Below are positions 34,004 to 47,484 of a stretch of DNA of 64,000 nt, piece after piece. The notes under the pieces are model-generated. The model ran no database searches. It saw only the letters and a program-made list of their open reading frames with translations, and had not been told where the DNA came from. A program made the position numbers and the translations under genes. Source of the stretch: Helicobacter cetorum (GTDB taxonomy: Bacteria; Campylobacterota; Campylobacteria; Campylobacterales; Helicobacteraceae); NCBI RefSeq assembly GCF_900198405.1, contig NZ_FZMR01000019.1:62001-126000 (forward strand). The letters run 5' to 3'. Position 1 is the first letter of the stretch, and every line of letters starts with the position of its first letter.

Positions 34004-34692
34004 TGAAAAAAATTATTTATGTTGAAGGTGAGAGCGATAAGATATTTTTAATGCTTTTAAATAAGATTAAAAATTTAGATATTCAAGAAGAAAATATTAT
34101 AAATTGTAATAGTAAAGACAATCTATATGAAGAATCAGAAAGCATTAAGGAATATATAAGAAACTACAATATTTACATTATTTTTGATTCAGATGGCAAA
34201 AATAGAGAGGATAAAATTAAAGAAATTAAAAAACAACTTCAAAGATTAGGAGAACAAAAACACCGCCTCACAGATAAAGAATTTGAAAAAATTAATATTT
34301 ATTTGTTGCCAGAAAATGATGACAATAAACATAACAAAAAGTATTATGAATTAGAGCATTTGCTCCTAGAAATAATGCAAGACAAAAATTTCTATCAACA
34401 TTATAGAGATTTTTTTACTCAAATCACACAATACAAAATACAACAAAATAACCCTATGAAAAAGGAACAAAAAAAGTTCAATAAATGTTGGCTATGTCCT
34501 TATATCACACTTTCTATTTGTCTAGAAAAAGCAATCACCCCTTGTCATATGGCAGACATTAATGAAACAGACACTATCCACAAAATATTAGGCAACACAA
34601 ACAATTTAGAAACCATCAAAAATCTTTTTAACTTTGATTCACCAAAAATTAAAAATTTAATTGATTTTCTAACAATATCTAACAATACCTAG
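34000..34692 (+). CDS. TOPRIM-like protein coupled to the ATPase (putative effector)
   Basis: A 230-aa protein. The opening IIYVEGESDKIFL (Glu9, Asp13) and IIFDSDGK (Asp63, Asp65) reproduce the E...DxD core of TOPRIM nucleases, as in DUF3226/DUF4435 proteins. A later CWLCPY and CLEK..CH add four cysteines that might bind metal. The start ATGATG overlaps the stop of the ATPase gene, so the two proteins are made together. By analogy with PARIS and OLD-like systems, the ATPase would sense infection and this protein would cut nucleic acid. I cannot assign a named family with certainty. Confidence 0.7.
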   Translation: MMKKIIYVEGESDKIFLMLLNKIKNLDIQEENIINCNSKDNLYEESESIKEYIRNYNIYIIFDSDGKNREDKIKEIKKQLQRLGEQKHRLTDKEFEKINIYLLPENDDNKHNKKYYELEHLLLEIMQDKNFYQHYRDFFTQITQYKIQQNNPMKKEQKKFNKCWLCPYITLSICLEKAITPCHMADINETDTIHKILGNTNNLETIKNLFNFDSPKIKNLIDFLTISNNT

Positions 34693-34721
34693 TTAAAATT
34701 ACTTAGTTTAGAAATTTTAAC
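34692..34721. terminator. Bidirectional AT-rich hairpin between convergent genes
   Basis: GTTAAAATT (34692-34700) and AATTTTAAC (34713-34721) form a perfect 9-bp stem with a 12-nt loop, between the stops of the TOPRIM gene and the ParA-like gene. Confidence 0.45.
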
Positions 34722-34735
34722 CAAACAATCAAACC

Positions 34736-35905
34736 CTACTCATTTAAATTGCAAGGATTGTTCACAAAACCAAATCCATCACTTCTTGATAGTTCCTGAA
34801 CTCTCCCTATAAGTTCTTTGGCAAAAGCATGGTATTTGCCTTGAAGTTCTTCATATTTTGCTTTATTACCCCCACGAACAGTATTGACATCTTCAGCTTC
34901 CAAGTGAGAACAAGAAGGGATTTTCCACATAGGAACTTGATATTTTTGTGATAGACTAGGAAAGGTGTTATGTGAATACATAATTGTATTGTCACCCATA
35001 TCACCTATTGATTTTTCAATTACCTCTTTATTAAATTTTTTATTAGCATCCTTAATGTATTGCTTAATAAACTTAGGGATTTTATCTACATAATAAGAGT
35101 GAGCTTGAGCTAATTTTGGCTTATTAGGCTTGCTTTTATTATCATATTTTTTGGCATTATAAATTGTATAGCCTAAAAATTGCACGAAATATTTAGGAAA
35201 CTTTTCAAGTCGTAACTGATTTTCACTTCTAAGCTTTTCAAATTCTTGTTGCCATAATTCAAGAGATCTGCCTATATTTTTAATACCATAAAGACTAAAC
35301 ATATCTGGCTGAGCCGGAATAAAAAATCCATCAACGGTTGAAATAATCACTTTATTTAAAATCCCTAAGCTAGGTGAAGTATCAACAATAATATAGTGGT
35401 ATCCATATTTTTTACTATACTCCTCGCAAATATTTCTAACTTCCATGATTATTTTTATAGACAAATAATTCCCTCCAGGCTTGAATGCAAAAGGCAGTTG
35501 TTCTGCAATAGTATCTTCATACTTATTAACAGATAAACGCCCCGGCAATAAATCTAAATTCTTACCAAGAGAGCAAGGCTTAGGTATCACATCATATTCA
35601 AAAATACTCTTACCATTATCAAGGGGTCGTAGTAAAAAATGGATACTTCTATTTTTGCGGGCAATCTCTTTAAAACGCTCTTTTTCCTTATCAGCTATTT
35701 CAAAACTCCTAATAAAATCCTCTTCCTCATCCCAAATTCCTTGGATTTTTTCCTCCGAAAGGCTACTGATTGTTAAATTACATTGTGGATCCAAATCTAT
35801 AAGCAAAGTTTTGTGTCCCATTTCACTCAATGCATGAGCTAAATGAAAAGTTAAAGTGGTCTTACCAACCCCTCCCTTATTATTAAAAACAGATAAAACA
35901 TACAT
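34736..35905 (-). CDS. Orphan ParA/Soj-like P-loop ATPase
   Basis: A 389-aa ParA-type ATPase. The deviant Walker [11 protein letters not shown] (residues 8-17), the [11 protein letters not shown] switch I motif (near 36-46) and Walker [12 protein letters not shown] (near 173) are typical. It is about 120 residues longer than usual ParA, with an extended C-terminal half that I do not recognise. No ParB gene or parS-like repeats are nearby. It lies between the ATPase/TOPRIM pair and the HP0203-like gene, so it probably belongs to the accessory block: a plasmid remnant or an accessory defence/positioning factor. Confidence 0.82.
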   Translation of the reverse strand: MYVLSVFNNKGGVGKTTLTFHLAHALSEMGHKTLLIDLDPQCNLTISSLSEEKIQGIWDEEEDFIRSFEIADKEKERFKEIARKNRSIHFLLRPLDNGKSIFEYDVIPKPCSLGKNLDLLPGRLSVNKYEDTIAEQLPFAFKPGGNYLSIKIIMEVRNICEEYSKKYGYHYIIVDTSPSLGILNKVIISTVDGFFIPAQPDMFSLYGIKNIGRSLELWQQEFEKLRSENQLRLEKFPKYFVQFLGYTIYNAKKYDNKSKPNKPKLAQAHSYYVDKIPKFIKQYIKDANKKFNKEVIEKSIGDMGDNTIMYSHNTFPSLSQKYQVPMWKIPSCSHLEAEDVNTVRGGNKAKYEELQGKYHAFAKELIGRVQELSRSDGFGFVNNPCNLNE

Positions 35906-36195
35906 AATAAAATACCCCTTGTTTTAAAATAAAAACATTCGCAAATGGTAACAAAAATTCTTAAACCAAGTTTTTTATCTAAAAAATATAAATCAAAAAC
36001 TTTTTCCATTAAAAGACTAATATAAATAGTATTAAAATATTCTTTTATACCCTTAGACAACACTATTTGAGATTAAAAAATTAAAATAAGACAGACTATT
36101 GGATTAGCTTAAATAAGGGATAAAAGAGTATTCTCTCATCAATCCCTACTCACACTCTAATAAAAACACTAGATTTTAAGCACACTTTGGCTCAA

Positions 36196-36561
36196 TTATT
36201 CCTTACTTTCTTTCGCATTAGCACTTGTTTTATTAGCATTGGTCTCATCAGTTTGCCCACTTGCTTGCTCGCTCTTGGCTTGCTTTTCAGCCATTTCAGC
36301 GTTTTCACAATCTCTCCTAAAAGACTTAGAAATGTAATTAATCCTTAGCGTAGAGTTAAAGGCCATTTGGCATTTCTTAAGTTTCTTAGCTCTAGCTTGC
36401 GGATCTTCAATATAATGATTCACCGAATGCACAAAACTAAACCAAAACCCCATAGGTGCGGTGCGCTGATCTGGCGTCCCCATGCAGTGGTCGCTACAAT
36501 AATCGCTCTGTGCCATTAAACTTCCTACCATTACACAAGCTAAAAAAATGATTTTTTTCAT
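36196..36561 (-). CDS. Small secreted protein (HP0203-like)
   Basis: A 121-aa protein with signal peptide (MKKIIFLACVMVGSLMA, residues 1-17) and a mature part with four cysteines (DYCSDHC, KKCQM, RDCEN). The C-terminal tail is rich in Ala, Lys, Glu and Asn and is probably disordered. It lies just after fabH as HP0203 does in H. pylori. Function is unknown; a periplasmic location is inferred. Confidence 0.75.
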   Translation of the reverse strand: MKKIIFLACVMVGSLMAQSDYCSDHCMGTPDQRTAPMGFWFSFVHSVNHYIEDPQARAKKLKKCQMAFNSTLRINYISKSFRRDCENAEMAEKQAKSEQASGQTDETNANKTSANAKESKE

Positions 36562-36637
36562 GTAAGTATTCCTTTATTTTTAGGATTAGTTATTATAACT
36601 TTAAAAATGATTTATCTTACCAAAACCTTTCAAACTT

Positions 36638-37633
36638 CTATTCTCCCCCAAAATACACTAACGCTGAACCCCAAGTCAAGCCCCCACCAAAGGCATCTAA
36701 AAGCATTAAATCGCCCTTTTTCAAACGCCCTTCTTCATAGGCTTCGCACATAGCCATAGGAATACTGGCAGCTGAAGTGTTGCCATATTTATGCACCGTT
36801 AAGACTACTTGCTCATCTTTAAAATCCAAATGCTCTCTTACAGCTTGTATAATTCTCAAATTCGCTTGGTGCGGTATAAACAAACGCACATCTTCAGACC
36901 TTAAAGCATTTTTTTCTAAAATCATTTCCACATCTTTTAAAAGTGTTTTAACTGCTAACTTAAATACTTCATTCCCTTTCATGTGTAAAAAAGGCTCTAA
37001 AGGCTCTTGCTTAGGATTAAAAGGCGTGGATTTTAAAGTTCTAGGCGTATAGAGATAATCAGAAAAATTCCCATTGGCTGAAATCTGCACATCTAAAATA
37101 CTCTCTTTTACATGCTCTGTTCTACCTATTACACACGCCCCCGCTCCATCGCCAAATAAAATACAAGTTCCTCTATCTTCAAAATCTAAAACGCTACTAG
37201 CTTTCTCAGCCCCAACAATCAGCACATTTTCATGCATTCCGCTTTCAACATAAGCCTTAGCCATAGACAGCAAATAAACAAAGCCCGTGCAAGCCGCTAC
37301 AATATCAAAGGCGGGCTTATTTTCAATACCCAACTTAGCACTCAACACACAAGCGGTTGATGGCATAGCCAAAAAATCGGGGCTTAAGGTCGCTACAATA
37401 ACTAAATCAATGTCTTGTGGGGTTAAATTCGCTCGCTCTATAGCTTGCTTGGCTGCTATAACGCCTAAATCACTACTTTTTTCTTCATCTTTTGCGAAAC
37501 GACGCTCCTTAATACCGGTGCGTTTTTGTATCCATTCATCACTAGTATCTAAAAAGCTTTGAAACTCCGCATTCCCCACCTTTCTTTCTGGGGCATGCAT
37601 AGCAATTGATTTAAGAGAGGCATAAAATTTCAT
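36638..37633 (-). CDS. fabH: 3-oxoacyl-ACP synthase III
   Basis: Starts fatty-acid synthesis by condensing acetyl-CoA with malonyl-ACP. The catalytic triad is visible: Cys115 (VAACTGF), His in [10 protein letters not shown] (near 246) and Asn in [10 protein letters not shown] (near 276). The N-terminal [13 protein letters not shown] is the family signature. At 331 aa it is full length. It follows plsX by 27 nt in the rpmF-plsX-fabH operon that is widespread in bacteria. Confidence 0.97.
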   Translation of the reverse strand: MKFYASLKSIAMHAPERKVGNAEFQSFLDTSDEWIQKRTGIKERRFAKDEEKSSDLGVIAAKQAIERANLTPQDIDLVIVATLSPDFLAMPSTACVLSAKLGIENKPAFDIVAACTGFVYLLSMAKAYVESGMHENVLIVGAEKASSVLDFEDRGTCILFGDGAGACVIGRTEHVKESILDVQISANGNFSDYLYTPRTLKSTPFNPKQEPLEPFLHMKGNEVFKLAVKTLLKDVEMILEKNALRSEDVRLFIPHQANLRIIQAVREHLDFKDEQVVLTVHKYGNTSAASIPMAMCEAYEEGRLKKGDLMLLDAFGGGLTWGSALVYFGGE

Positions 37634-37660
37634 TCAATCCCCTTAAAAATGGGTTTTTAG

Positions 37661-38674
37661 TCATTGGGCATCACATTGTGCGATAGAATTGCTTGATTTT
37701 AAGCGTTCAAACGCCTCAGCAATCCTCGCACAAACATTCCCCTCCAACGCCTTAATAGCTTGATAAATAGCACATTCAATCGCCCTAGCATTGCTCTTAC
37801 CATGGCTAATAATTACGCTTTTATTAACCCCTAGAAGTGGTGCACCACCATACTCAGCATAATCTGTTTTTTGCTTGAGAGTAACAAAAGCATTTTTTAA
37901 CAATCCTGCCCCTACTTTAGCTTTAAAGGAGTTCTTAATCTCTTCTTTAAAAATAGAGCCAATCGCACTAGCGACTCCTTCAGTAGTCTTTAATACCACA
38001 TTACCCATAAAGCCATCACACACAACGACATCTACAAGCCCTTTGAAAATATCACTCCCCTCCACATTGCCATAAAAAAAGTCATAGGCTTTAAGCACTT
38101 TATGGGTCTCTTTAACAAGCATATTACCCTTAATATCTTCTTCGCCATTGCTTAAAAGTCCCACTTTAGGATTATCATATTTCAAAACACTTTTGACATA
38201 CTCATACCCCATAAGAGCAAAATCTATCAAATATTCAGGCTTGCAATCAGTGTTAGCCCCTGCATCTAATAGCACGCTAGGACGCTTGCCAACACTTGGC
38301 ATTAAAGTGCAGATTGCAGGTCTCTCAACCCCCTTGATACGCCCTAAGCGTAAAGTGGCTAAACCCATAGTCGCCCCACTATGCCCTGCTGAAATCAAGG
38401 CATCAGCCCCATTTTTCAAAATATCCATAGCTAAGTAGATAGAGGACTCCTTGCGTTTAATCGCCTCAGTGGCTGCCTCTTCCATTTTGATATAATCCTC
38501 TGTATGAATCATATCAACTTTGCTCGCTAATTTTTTAGAGATGAAAGGAGTCGCCTTATTCTTATCCCCTACCAAGACCACTTCAAAGTTCTTATTTTCT
38601 AGGGCTCTTGAAACCCCCTCAATAACAGGCAGAACTCCATGGTCAGCCCCCATTAAGTCTATTACGATTTTCAT
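37661..38674 (-). CDS. plsX: Phosphate acyltransferase PlsX
   Basis: Makes acyl-phosphate from acyl-ACP for phospholipid synthesis. The opening [18 protein letters not shown] and the motifs [12 protein letters not shown] (near 92), [13 protein letters not shown] (near 137) and [16 protein letters not shown] (near 219) are family hallmarks. At 337 aa it is full length. It lies between rpmF and fabH on the same strand. Confidence 0.97.
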   Translation of the reverse strand: MKIVIDLMGADHGVLPVIEGVSRALENKNFEVVLVGDKNKATPFISKKLASKVDMIHTEDYIKMEEAATEAIKRKESSIYLAMDILKNGADALISAGHSGATMGLATLRLGRIKGVERPAICTLMPSVGKRPSVLLDAGANTDCKPEYLIDFALMGYEYVKSVLKYDNPKVGLLSNGEEDIKGNMLVKETHKVLKAYDFFYGNVEGSDIFKGLVDVVVCDGFMGNVVLKTTEGVASAIGSIFKEEIKNSFKAKVGAGLLKNAFVTLKQKTDYAEYGGAPLLGVNKSVIISHGKSNARAIECAIYQAIKALEGNVCARIAEAFERLKSSNSIAQCDAQ

Positions 38675-38748
38675 TGTGCATCCTTAAAAGGCTTATTAGA
38701 ACCTCTCAAAATTTTCCTTATCAAAACCCTTTTATAAAAAGGAATTGA

Positions 38749-38895
38749 TTAATATTCTTTAGTAAATTTATTTACATGATGAGGAAGTTTCCAAGTGCCA
38801 TCTTTTGCTTTTATAGGTTTAGCCAACTTAACGGTATAGTGCGTGCGTCTCTTTGCCGCTCTTGTTTTACTCACTCTTCTATCAGGTACTGCCAT
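38749..38895 (-). CDS. rpmF: 50S ribosomal protein L32
   Basis: A 48-aa basic protein: [19 protein letters not shown] is the classic L32 start, followed by [11 protein letters not shown]. The zinc cysteines of many L32 proteins are absent, as in the C-minus forms of this group. A ribosome site (AGGAGA) precedes the ATG. It stands between the DUF177 gene and plsX, the usual gene order. Confidence 0.96.
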   Translation of the reverse strand: MAVPDRRVSKTRAAKRRTHYTVKLAKPIKAKDGTWKLPHHVNKFTKEY

Positions 38896-38912
38896 AAAAT
38901 CTCCTTAAATAT

Positions 38913-39269
38913 TCAATCTATATAGTGGTAGTCTAATTTAATGGACTCCACTTCAGAGCGTAAAATCTCGCTCAAATCAATAAAACCATTGAAAGATTCA
39001 ATAATATCTAAATTATCAAAAACTAAACTTTGGCTTTGCATATCCCACAACCCGTCTGAGATATGCAAAACTAAAGGTTCATTAATATTCTTTTTAAACT
39101 CTTTGCCACTCATATTGCAAGTAAGCATAAGCTCGCCTTTAAGTTGAGCTTTTAAGCAAAATAATTTTGCACCTACTCGCACAACCTCGCCTTCTAAAAC
39201 CACTCCCTCATGCTCTAAAGAAAACTTTTTAGGTGCATTAGAAAGGATTTTACGCATTTCAAGTTGCAT
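38913..39269 (-). CDS. YceD/DUF177-family protein
   Basis: A 118-aa protein next to rpmF, where the DUF177 (YceD) family is normally found. It has the MLTCNMSGKEF phrase in which a single cysteine remains of the family's usual C-x-R-C site, and an acidic, aliphatic C-terminus. YceD relatives affect 23S rRNA levels and phospholipid/ribosome coordination; the role here is inferred. HP0199 is the counterpart. Confidence 0.8.
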   Translation of the reverse strand: MQLEMRKILSNAPKKFSLEHEGVVLEGEVVRVGAKLFCLKAQLKGELMLTCNMSGKEFKKNINEPLVLHISDGLWDMQSQSLVFDNLDIIESFNGFIDLSEILRSEVESIKLDYHYID

Positions 39270-39301
39270 AAGGCTTGCCCTCTTAAAAATACCCTTAAAT
39301 C

Positions 39302-39712
39302 TTAAAGCTCTCTAGAGGCAAAAAAGAAAGCGATTTCATTCTTTGCGTTTTCTAAACTATCGCTTCCATGCACCGCATTAGCATCGATACTTTCAGCAAA
39401 ATCGGCTCTTATAGTGCCTTTTTGGGCCATTTTAGGGTCGGTCGCTCCCATAAGCTCTCTGTTTTTAGCTACTGCATTTTCGCCTTCTAAGACCATAACC
39501 ACTACAGGACCGCTTGTCATAAATCCTACTAGTTCCATGTAAAAAGGTCTGTCTTTATGCACCACATAAAAAGCCTTAGCGTCCTGCTCGCTTAAATGCA
39601 AGCGTTTCATCGCAACCACTTCCAAGCCATTGCTCTCAAAACGCTCAATAATTTTTCCTACAACCCTTTTTTTTACCGCATCAGGCTTAATAATAGACAA
39701 TGTTCTTTGCAA
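39302..39712 (-). CDS. ndk: Nucleoside diphosphate kinase
   Basis: Equalises nucleoside triphosphate pools by ping-pong phosphotransfer. Phospho-acceptor His115 in the NAVHGSDS motif, the opening [11 protein letters not shown], and [17 protein letters not shown] are the family signatures. At 136 aa it is complete. A TATAAT on the minus strand lies 26 nt upstream of the ATG. Confidence 0.98.
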   Translation of the reverse strand: MQRTLSIIKPDAVKKRVVGKIIERFESNGLEVVAMKRLHLSEQDAKAFYVVHKDRPFYMELVGFMTSGPVVVMVLEGENAVAKNRELMGATDPKMAQKGTIRADFAESIDANAVHGSDSLENAKNEIAFFFASREL

Positions 39713-39737
39713 AGATAACTCCTTGTGTGAATTTTTG

Positions 39738-39743
39738 ATTATA
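39738..39743 (-). promoter_or_regulatory. -10 box for ndk
   Basis: TATAAT preceded by TTG on the minus strand, 25 nt before the ATG. It could also drive the downstream DUF177-rpmF-plsX-fabH genes, which follow without large gaps. Confidence 0.5.
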
Positions 39744-39780
39744 CAAAAATTTTTCTAAAATATTACCCTTAAAGCACTTT

Positions 39781-40938
39781 TTAATGCTTAAAAAACGCTT
39801 TAATCTCTTCAGCTTTATCAGTCTTTTCCCAAGTAAACTCATCTAATTCACGCCCAAAATGTCCGTAGGCTGAAGTGAGTGAATAAATAGGTCTTAGTAA
39901 ATCCAAGCTTCCAATAATGCCTTTTGGTGTGAGTTTGAAAATAGATTTCACGCATTTTTCTAACTCTACACTTGAATACTTGCTCGTATTATGCGTATTC
40001 ACATAAATAGATACCGGCTCCACAACACCAATCGCATAGGCAAGCTGCACGGTCGCTTTATCACAAACCCCACTAGCCACTAGGTTTTTAGCCACATATC
40101 TAGCCGCATAAGCCGCACTTCTATCCACTTTGCTAGGGTCTTTCCCGCTGAATGCTCCACCACCATGCGCACAACTCCCCCCATAAGTATCTACAATGAT
40201 TTTTCTGCCCGTTAAACCCGCATCACCTTGTGGCCCACCGATAACAAATTTTCCTGTAGGGTTTACAAAAAACTTAATATTATCATGCAAATATTCTTTG
40301 GGCAAAACCTTATAAACAATCTCTTCAATCACCGCTTCTTTCAAGTGCTTTTGTGAAACTTCTGGGGAATGCTGAGTAGAAATGACAATCGTATCAATAT
40401 TTACAGGCTTGTTATTTTCATAACGCACGCTCACTTGAGACTTGCCATCAGGCCTTAAAAAAGGTAAGCTATTATCTTTTCTCTTTTGAGCTAGGGCAAA
40501 AGTGAGTTGATGGGCTAAATGAATGGGTAAGGGCATAAGCGTAGGAGTTTCTTTGCATGCATAACCAAACATAAGCCCTTGGTCTCCTGCTCCAATCTCG
40601 CCATCTTCTCTATCCACGCCTTGATTAATATCAGGGCTTTGCTCGCCAATGCCATTTAAAACCGCCGCACTTCTATAATCAAAGCCATAAAGAGCGTCTG
40701 TATAACCAATCTTTTTAACTACTTCTCTAGCAATCTCTTGCATAGGGGCATAAACAGAAGTTTTTAATTCGCCTGTTATGACACAAAACCCATTAGAAAC
40801 TAGAGTTTCACATGCGACTTTTGCTTGTTTGTCTCGTGCGATAATATAATCTAAAACGGCATCACTGATTTGGTCAGCCATTTTATCAGGGTGTCCTTCA
40901 GTAACTGATTCTGAAGTGAAAAGAAAACTATCTTTCAT
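39781..40938 (-). CDS. metK: S-adenosylmethionine synthetase
   Basis: Makes AdoMet from methionine and [15 protein letters not shown] (near 117-128) and [19 protein letters not shown] (near 260-278) are the two Prosite signatures, and [17 protein letters not shown] at the N-terminus holds the catalytic His. At 385 aa it is full length. It has its own -10 box and is separated from lpxD by 68 nt. Confidence 0.99.
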   Translation of the reverse strand: MKDSFLFTSESVTEGHPDKMADQISDAVLDYIIARDKQAKVACETLVSNGFCVITGELKTSVYAPMQEIAREVVKKIGYTDALYGFDYRSAAVLNGIGEQSPDINQGVDREDGEIGAGDQGLMFGYACKETPTLMPLPIHLAHQLTFALAQKRKDNSLPFLRPDGKSQVSVRYENNKPVNIDTIVISTQHSPEVSQKHLKEAVIEEIVYKVLPKEYLHDNIKFFVNPTGKFVIGGPQGDAGLTGRKIIVDTYGGSCAHGGGAFSGKDPSKVDRSAAYAARYVAKNLVASGVCDKATVQLAYAIGVVEPVSIYVNTHNTSKYSSVELEKCVKSIFKLTPKGIIGSLDLLRPIYSLTSAYGHFGRELDEFTWEKTDKAEEIKAFFKH

Positions 40939-40986
40939 TCTATTATCCTTATTTAAAATAGTAAGTTTGTCATTAGAAATAGCCTT

Positions 40987-40992
40987 ATTATA
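40987..40992 (-). promoter_or_regulatory. -10 box for metK
   Basis: TATAAT on the minus strand, about 49 nt before the metK ATG, between lpxD and metK. Confidence 0.5.
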
Positions 40993-41006
40993 GCTTATTT
41001 CATTCT

Positions 41007-42020
41007 TTAAGACTTAAAAAACCCTTTAGCTTTTTGTAACAAACTTGATTTTTGCTGTTTTCTAAAATTTGTGCGTAAATGGGCTAAGAAATGATGCCAC
41101 TCATGAATTTCCATAGCAGGAATGGCTCCAGCAAAATTCGTATTAGGGGGCAAGTCTTTACCTACCGCACTTTTACCCCCAATTTGCGTAAATTCACCTA
41201 CATGCAAATGCCCCCCAATGCCTACTTGCCCGCCAAAGACTACATTACGCCCTGTGGTTGTAGAGCCACTCAAACCTACTTGAGAGACCACAATGCTGTG
41301 TTCGCCTAAGACACAATTATGTCCGATTTGCACCAAGTTATCAATTTTAACGCCTTCTTTAATTAAGGTCTCTCCAAAAACCGCTCTATCAATGGCGGTG
41401 TTTGCTCCAATTTCTACATTTTTTGCAATTCTTACAATGCCTACATGCTCAATCTTTATATGCTCTCCAAGGGCTGTGTGAGCGTAACCAAAGCCATCGC
41501 CCCCAATCACACTGCCTGCATGAATGATGACATTATCTTCTAAAATCGTGTTTTGATACAAAGTTACATGCGGATACAAAATACAATTTTTGCCTATTTT
41601 TACCCCATCAGCAATCACCACATTAGGATAAATCAAAGAATTTTCGCCAATTTCTACATTCTCTCCGATAGTAACTTGTGGCATGATAGTAACTTTTTCA
41701 AAATGCTTAGGCCCACTCATCTTTTCTGGGTTTTTGAAAAAAGGGATTTTAAAAGCATGCGAGACTTTAGCAAAGGCTAAATGGGGGTTATCTACAATTA
41801 AAGCTTGTATGTGTTTGGGGACTTTAGAAGACTCTTTTTTGCGGATAAACACTGCCCCAGCTTTTGAATCCTTTAAAAGCTTGAGATAGCGTGCTTGGTC
41901 AATGTAGCTAATATCATTAGGCGTAGCCTTGTCTAACTCAGCTAGGGCATTGACTTCAAAATCGTTTGAAAATTCTGTTTCAATAGAATAGGTGCTTAAT
42001 AATTCGCTTAGTTTCATCAA
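41007..42020 (-). CDS. lpxD: UDP-3-O-acylglucosamine N-acyltransferase
   Basis: Adds the N-linked acyl chain in lipid A synthesis. After a uridine-binding N-terminal domain (residues 1-100), about ten hexapeptide repeats form a left-handed beta-helix, including GGDGFGYAH and the catalytic-His phrase [12 protein letters not shown] (near 232). The C-terminal helix [10 protein letters not shown] is as in other LpxD. At 337 aa it is full length. It lies 10 nt after fabI. Confidence 0.97.
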   Translation of the reverse strand: MMKLSELLSTYSIETEFSNDFEVNALAELDKATPNDISYIDQARYLKLLKDSKAGAVFIRKKESSKVPKHIQALIVDNPHLAFAKVSHAFKIPFFKNPEKMSGPKHFEKVTIMPQVTIGENVEIGENSLIYPNVVIADGVKIGKNCILYPHVTLYQNTILEDNVIIHAGSVIGGDGFGYAHTALGEHIKIEHVGIVRIAKNVEIGANTAIDRAVFGETLIKEGVKIDNLVQIGHNCVLGEHSIVVSQVGLSGSTTTGRNVVFGGQVGIGGHLHVGEFTQIGGKSAVGKDLPPNTNFAGAIPAMEIHEWHHFLAHLRTNFRKQQKSSLLQKAKGFFKS

Positions 42021-42030
42021 AATGTCCTTA

Positions 42031-43570
<1,540 letters not shown>

Positions 43571-43612
43571 TCTAAAATCCTTGAAATAGTATTTTTCTAA
43601 AAACTATCAATC

Positions 43613-43618
43613 ATTATA
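43613..43618 (-). promoter_or_regulatory. -10 box for tpiA-fabI-lpxD
   Basis: GCTATAATG on the minus strand, 43 nt before the tpiA ATG; a clear TATAAT in the divergent space opposite frdC. Confidence 0.55.
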
Positions 43619-43798
43619 GCGAATGCGCTTTAAAAATTGTAATTTTTAGACAATTAACTTTAATTTATTCAATTTTTTCTTACTATTAAAGTTTTGTTGT
43701 GAGAAAAGTTACCAAGAATGTAGTAACATGAAAATAGCGTGTTTATTTTAAACGCTTGCAAAGGGTTTTAAAAAATTGAGTTCTTAGGAGAATATCGT

Positions 43799-44566
43799 AT
43801 GCAGCCAGAGGAAGTTATTGAGGGTTACTATAATGTTACGCAAGAGCGTAAAAAAAGTGGCATCTATGCCAAATTAGATTTCTTACAAAGTGCAACGGGA
43901 TTGATTTTAGCACTCTTTATGATAGTGCATATGTTCTTGGTTTCTAGCATTTTGATTAGCGATGAGGCTATGTATAAGGTAGCGAAGTTTTTTGAAGGAA
44001 GCTTGTTTTTAAAAGCGGGAGAACCAGCGATTGTAAGCGTGGTTGCAGCAGGGATTATTCTTATTCTTGTTGTGCATGCTTTTTTAGCGGTGCGTAAGTT
44101 TCCTATCAATTATAGGCAATACAAAGTGTTTAAAACACATAAGCATTTAATGAAACATGGCGATACAAGCTTGTGGTTTACTCAAGTGGCTACAGGGTTT
44201 TTTATGTTTTTCTTAGCAAGCGTGCATTTGTTTGTCATGCTTACTGAGCCTTCTACGATTGGACCGCATGGCTCAAGCTATCGTTTTGTAACACAGAATT
44301 TTTGGCTTTTGTATATTTTCTTACTCTTTGCTGTGGAGTTACATGGCTCTATTGGATTGTATCGCCTAGCGATTAAATGGGGGTGGTTTAAAAATGTAAG
44401 CATTCAAGGCTTAAGAGGGATTAAATGGGCTATGAGCGTGTTCTTTATTGTTTTAGGGCTTTGCACCTATGGAGCCTACATCAAAAAAGGTTTAGAAAAC
44501 CAGCATAATGGTATCCAAACCATGCAACAAGCCCAAGAGGCTGATGAGAAATTCCACAAAGAATAA
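43799..44566 (+). CDS. frdC: Fumarate reductase cytochrome b subunit
   Basis: Dihaem membrane anchor that passes electrons from menaquinol to FrdA/FrdB. Five hydrophobic helices carry the haem histidines, seen in ALFMIVHMFL (helix I), VVHAFLAVRKF (helix II), FLASVHLFVML (helix IV) and FAVELHGSIGLYRL (helix V), as in the Wolinella enzyme. At 255 aa it matches that family. An AGGAGAAT ribosome site precedes the ATG. frdA follows after 9 nt. Confidence 0.97.
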   Translation: MQPEEVIEGYYNVTQERKKSGIYAKLDFLQSATGLILALFMIVHMFLVSSILISDEAMYKVAKFFEGSLFLKAGEPAIVSVVAAGIILILVVHAFLAVRKFPINYRQYKVFKTHKHLMKHGDTSLWFTQVATGFFMFFLASVHLFVMLTEPSTIGPHGSSYRFVTQNFWLLYIFLLFAVELHGSIGLYRLAIKWGWFKNVSIQGLRGIKWAMSVFFIVLGLCTYGAYIKKGLENQHNGIQTMQQAQEADEKFHKE

Positions 44567-44575
44567 GGGTAGAAA

Positions 44576-47456
<2,881 letters not shown>

Positions 47457-47484
47457 TCTATAACAAGCTTGAGTGTTTTAGTGG

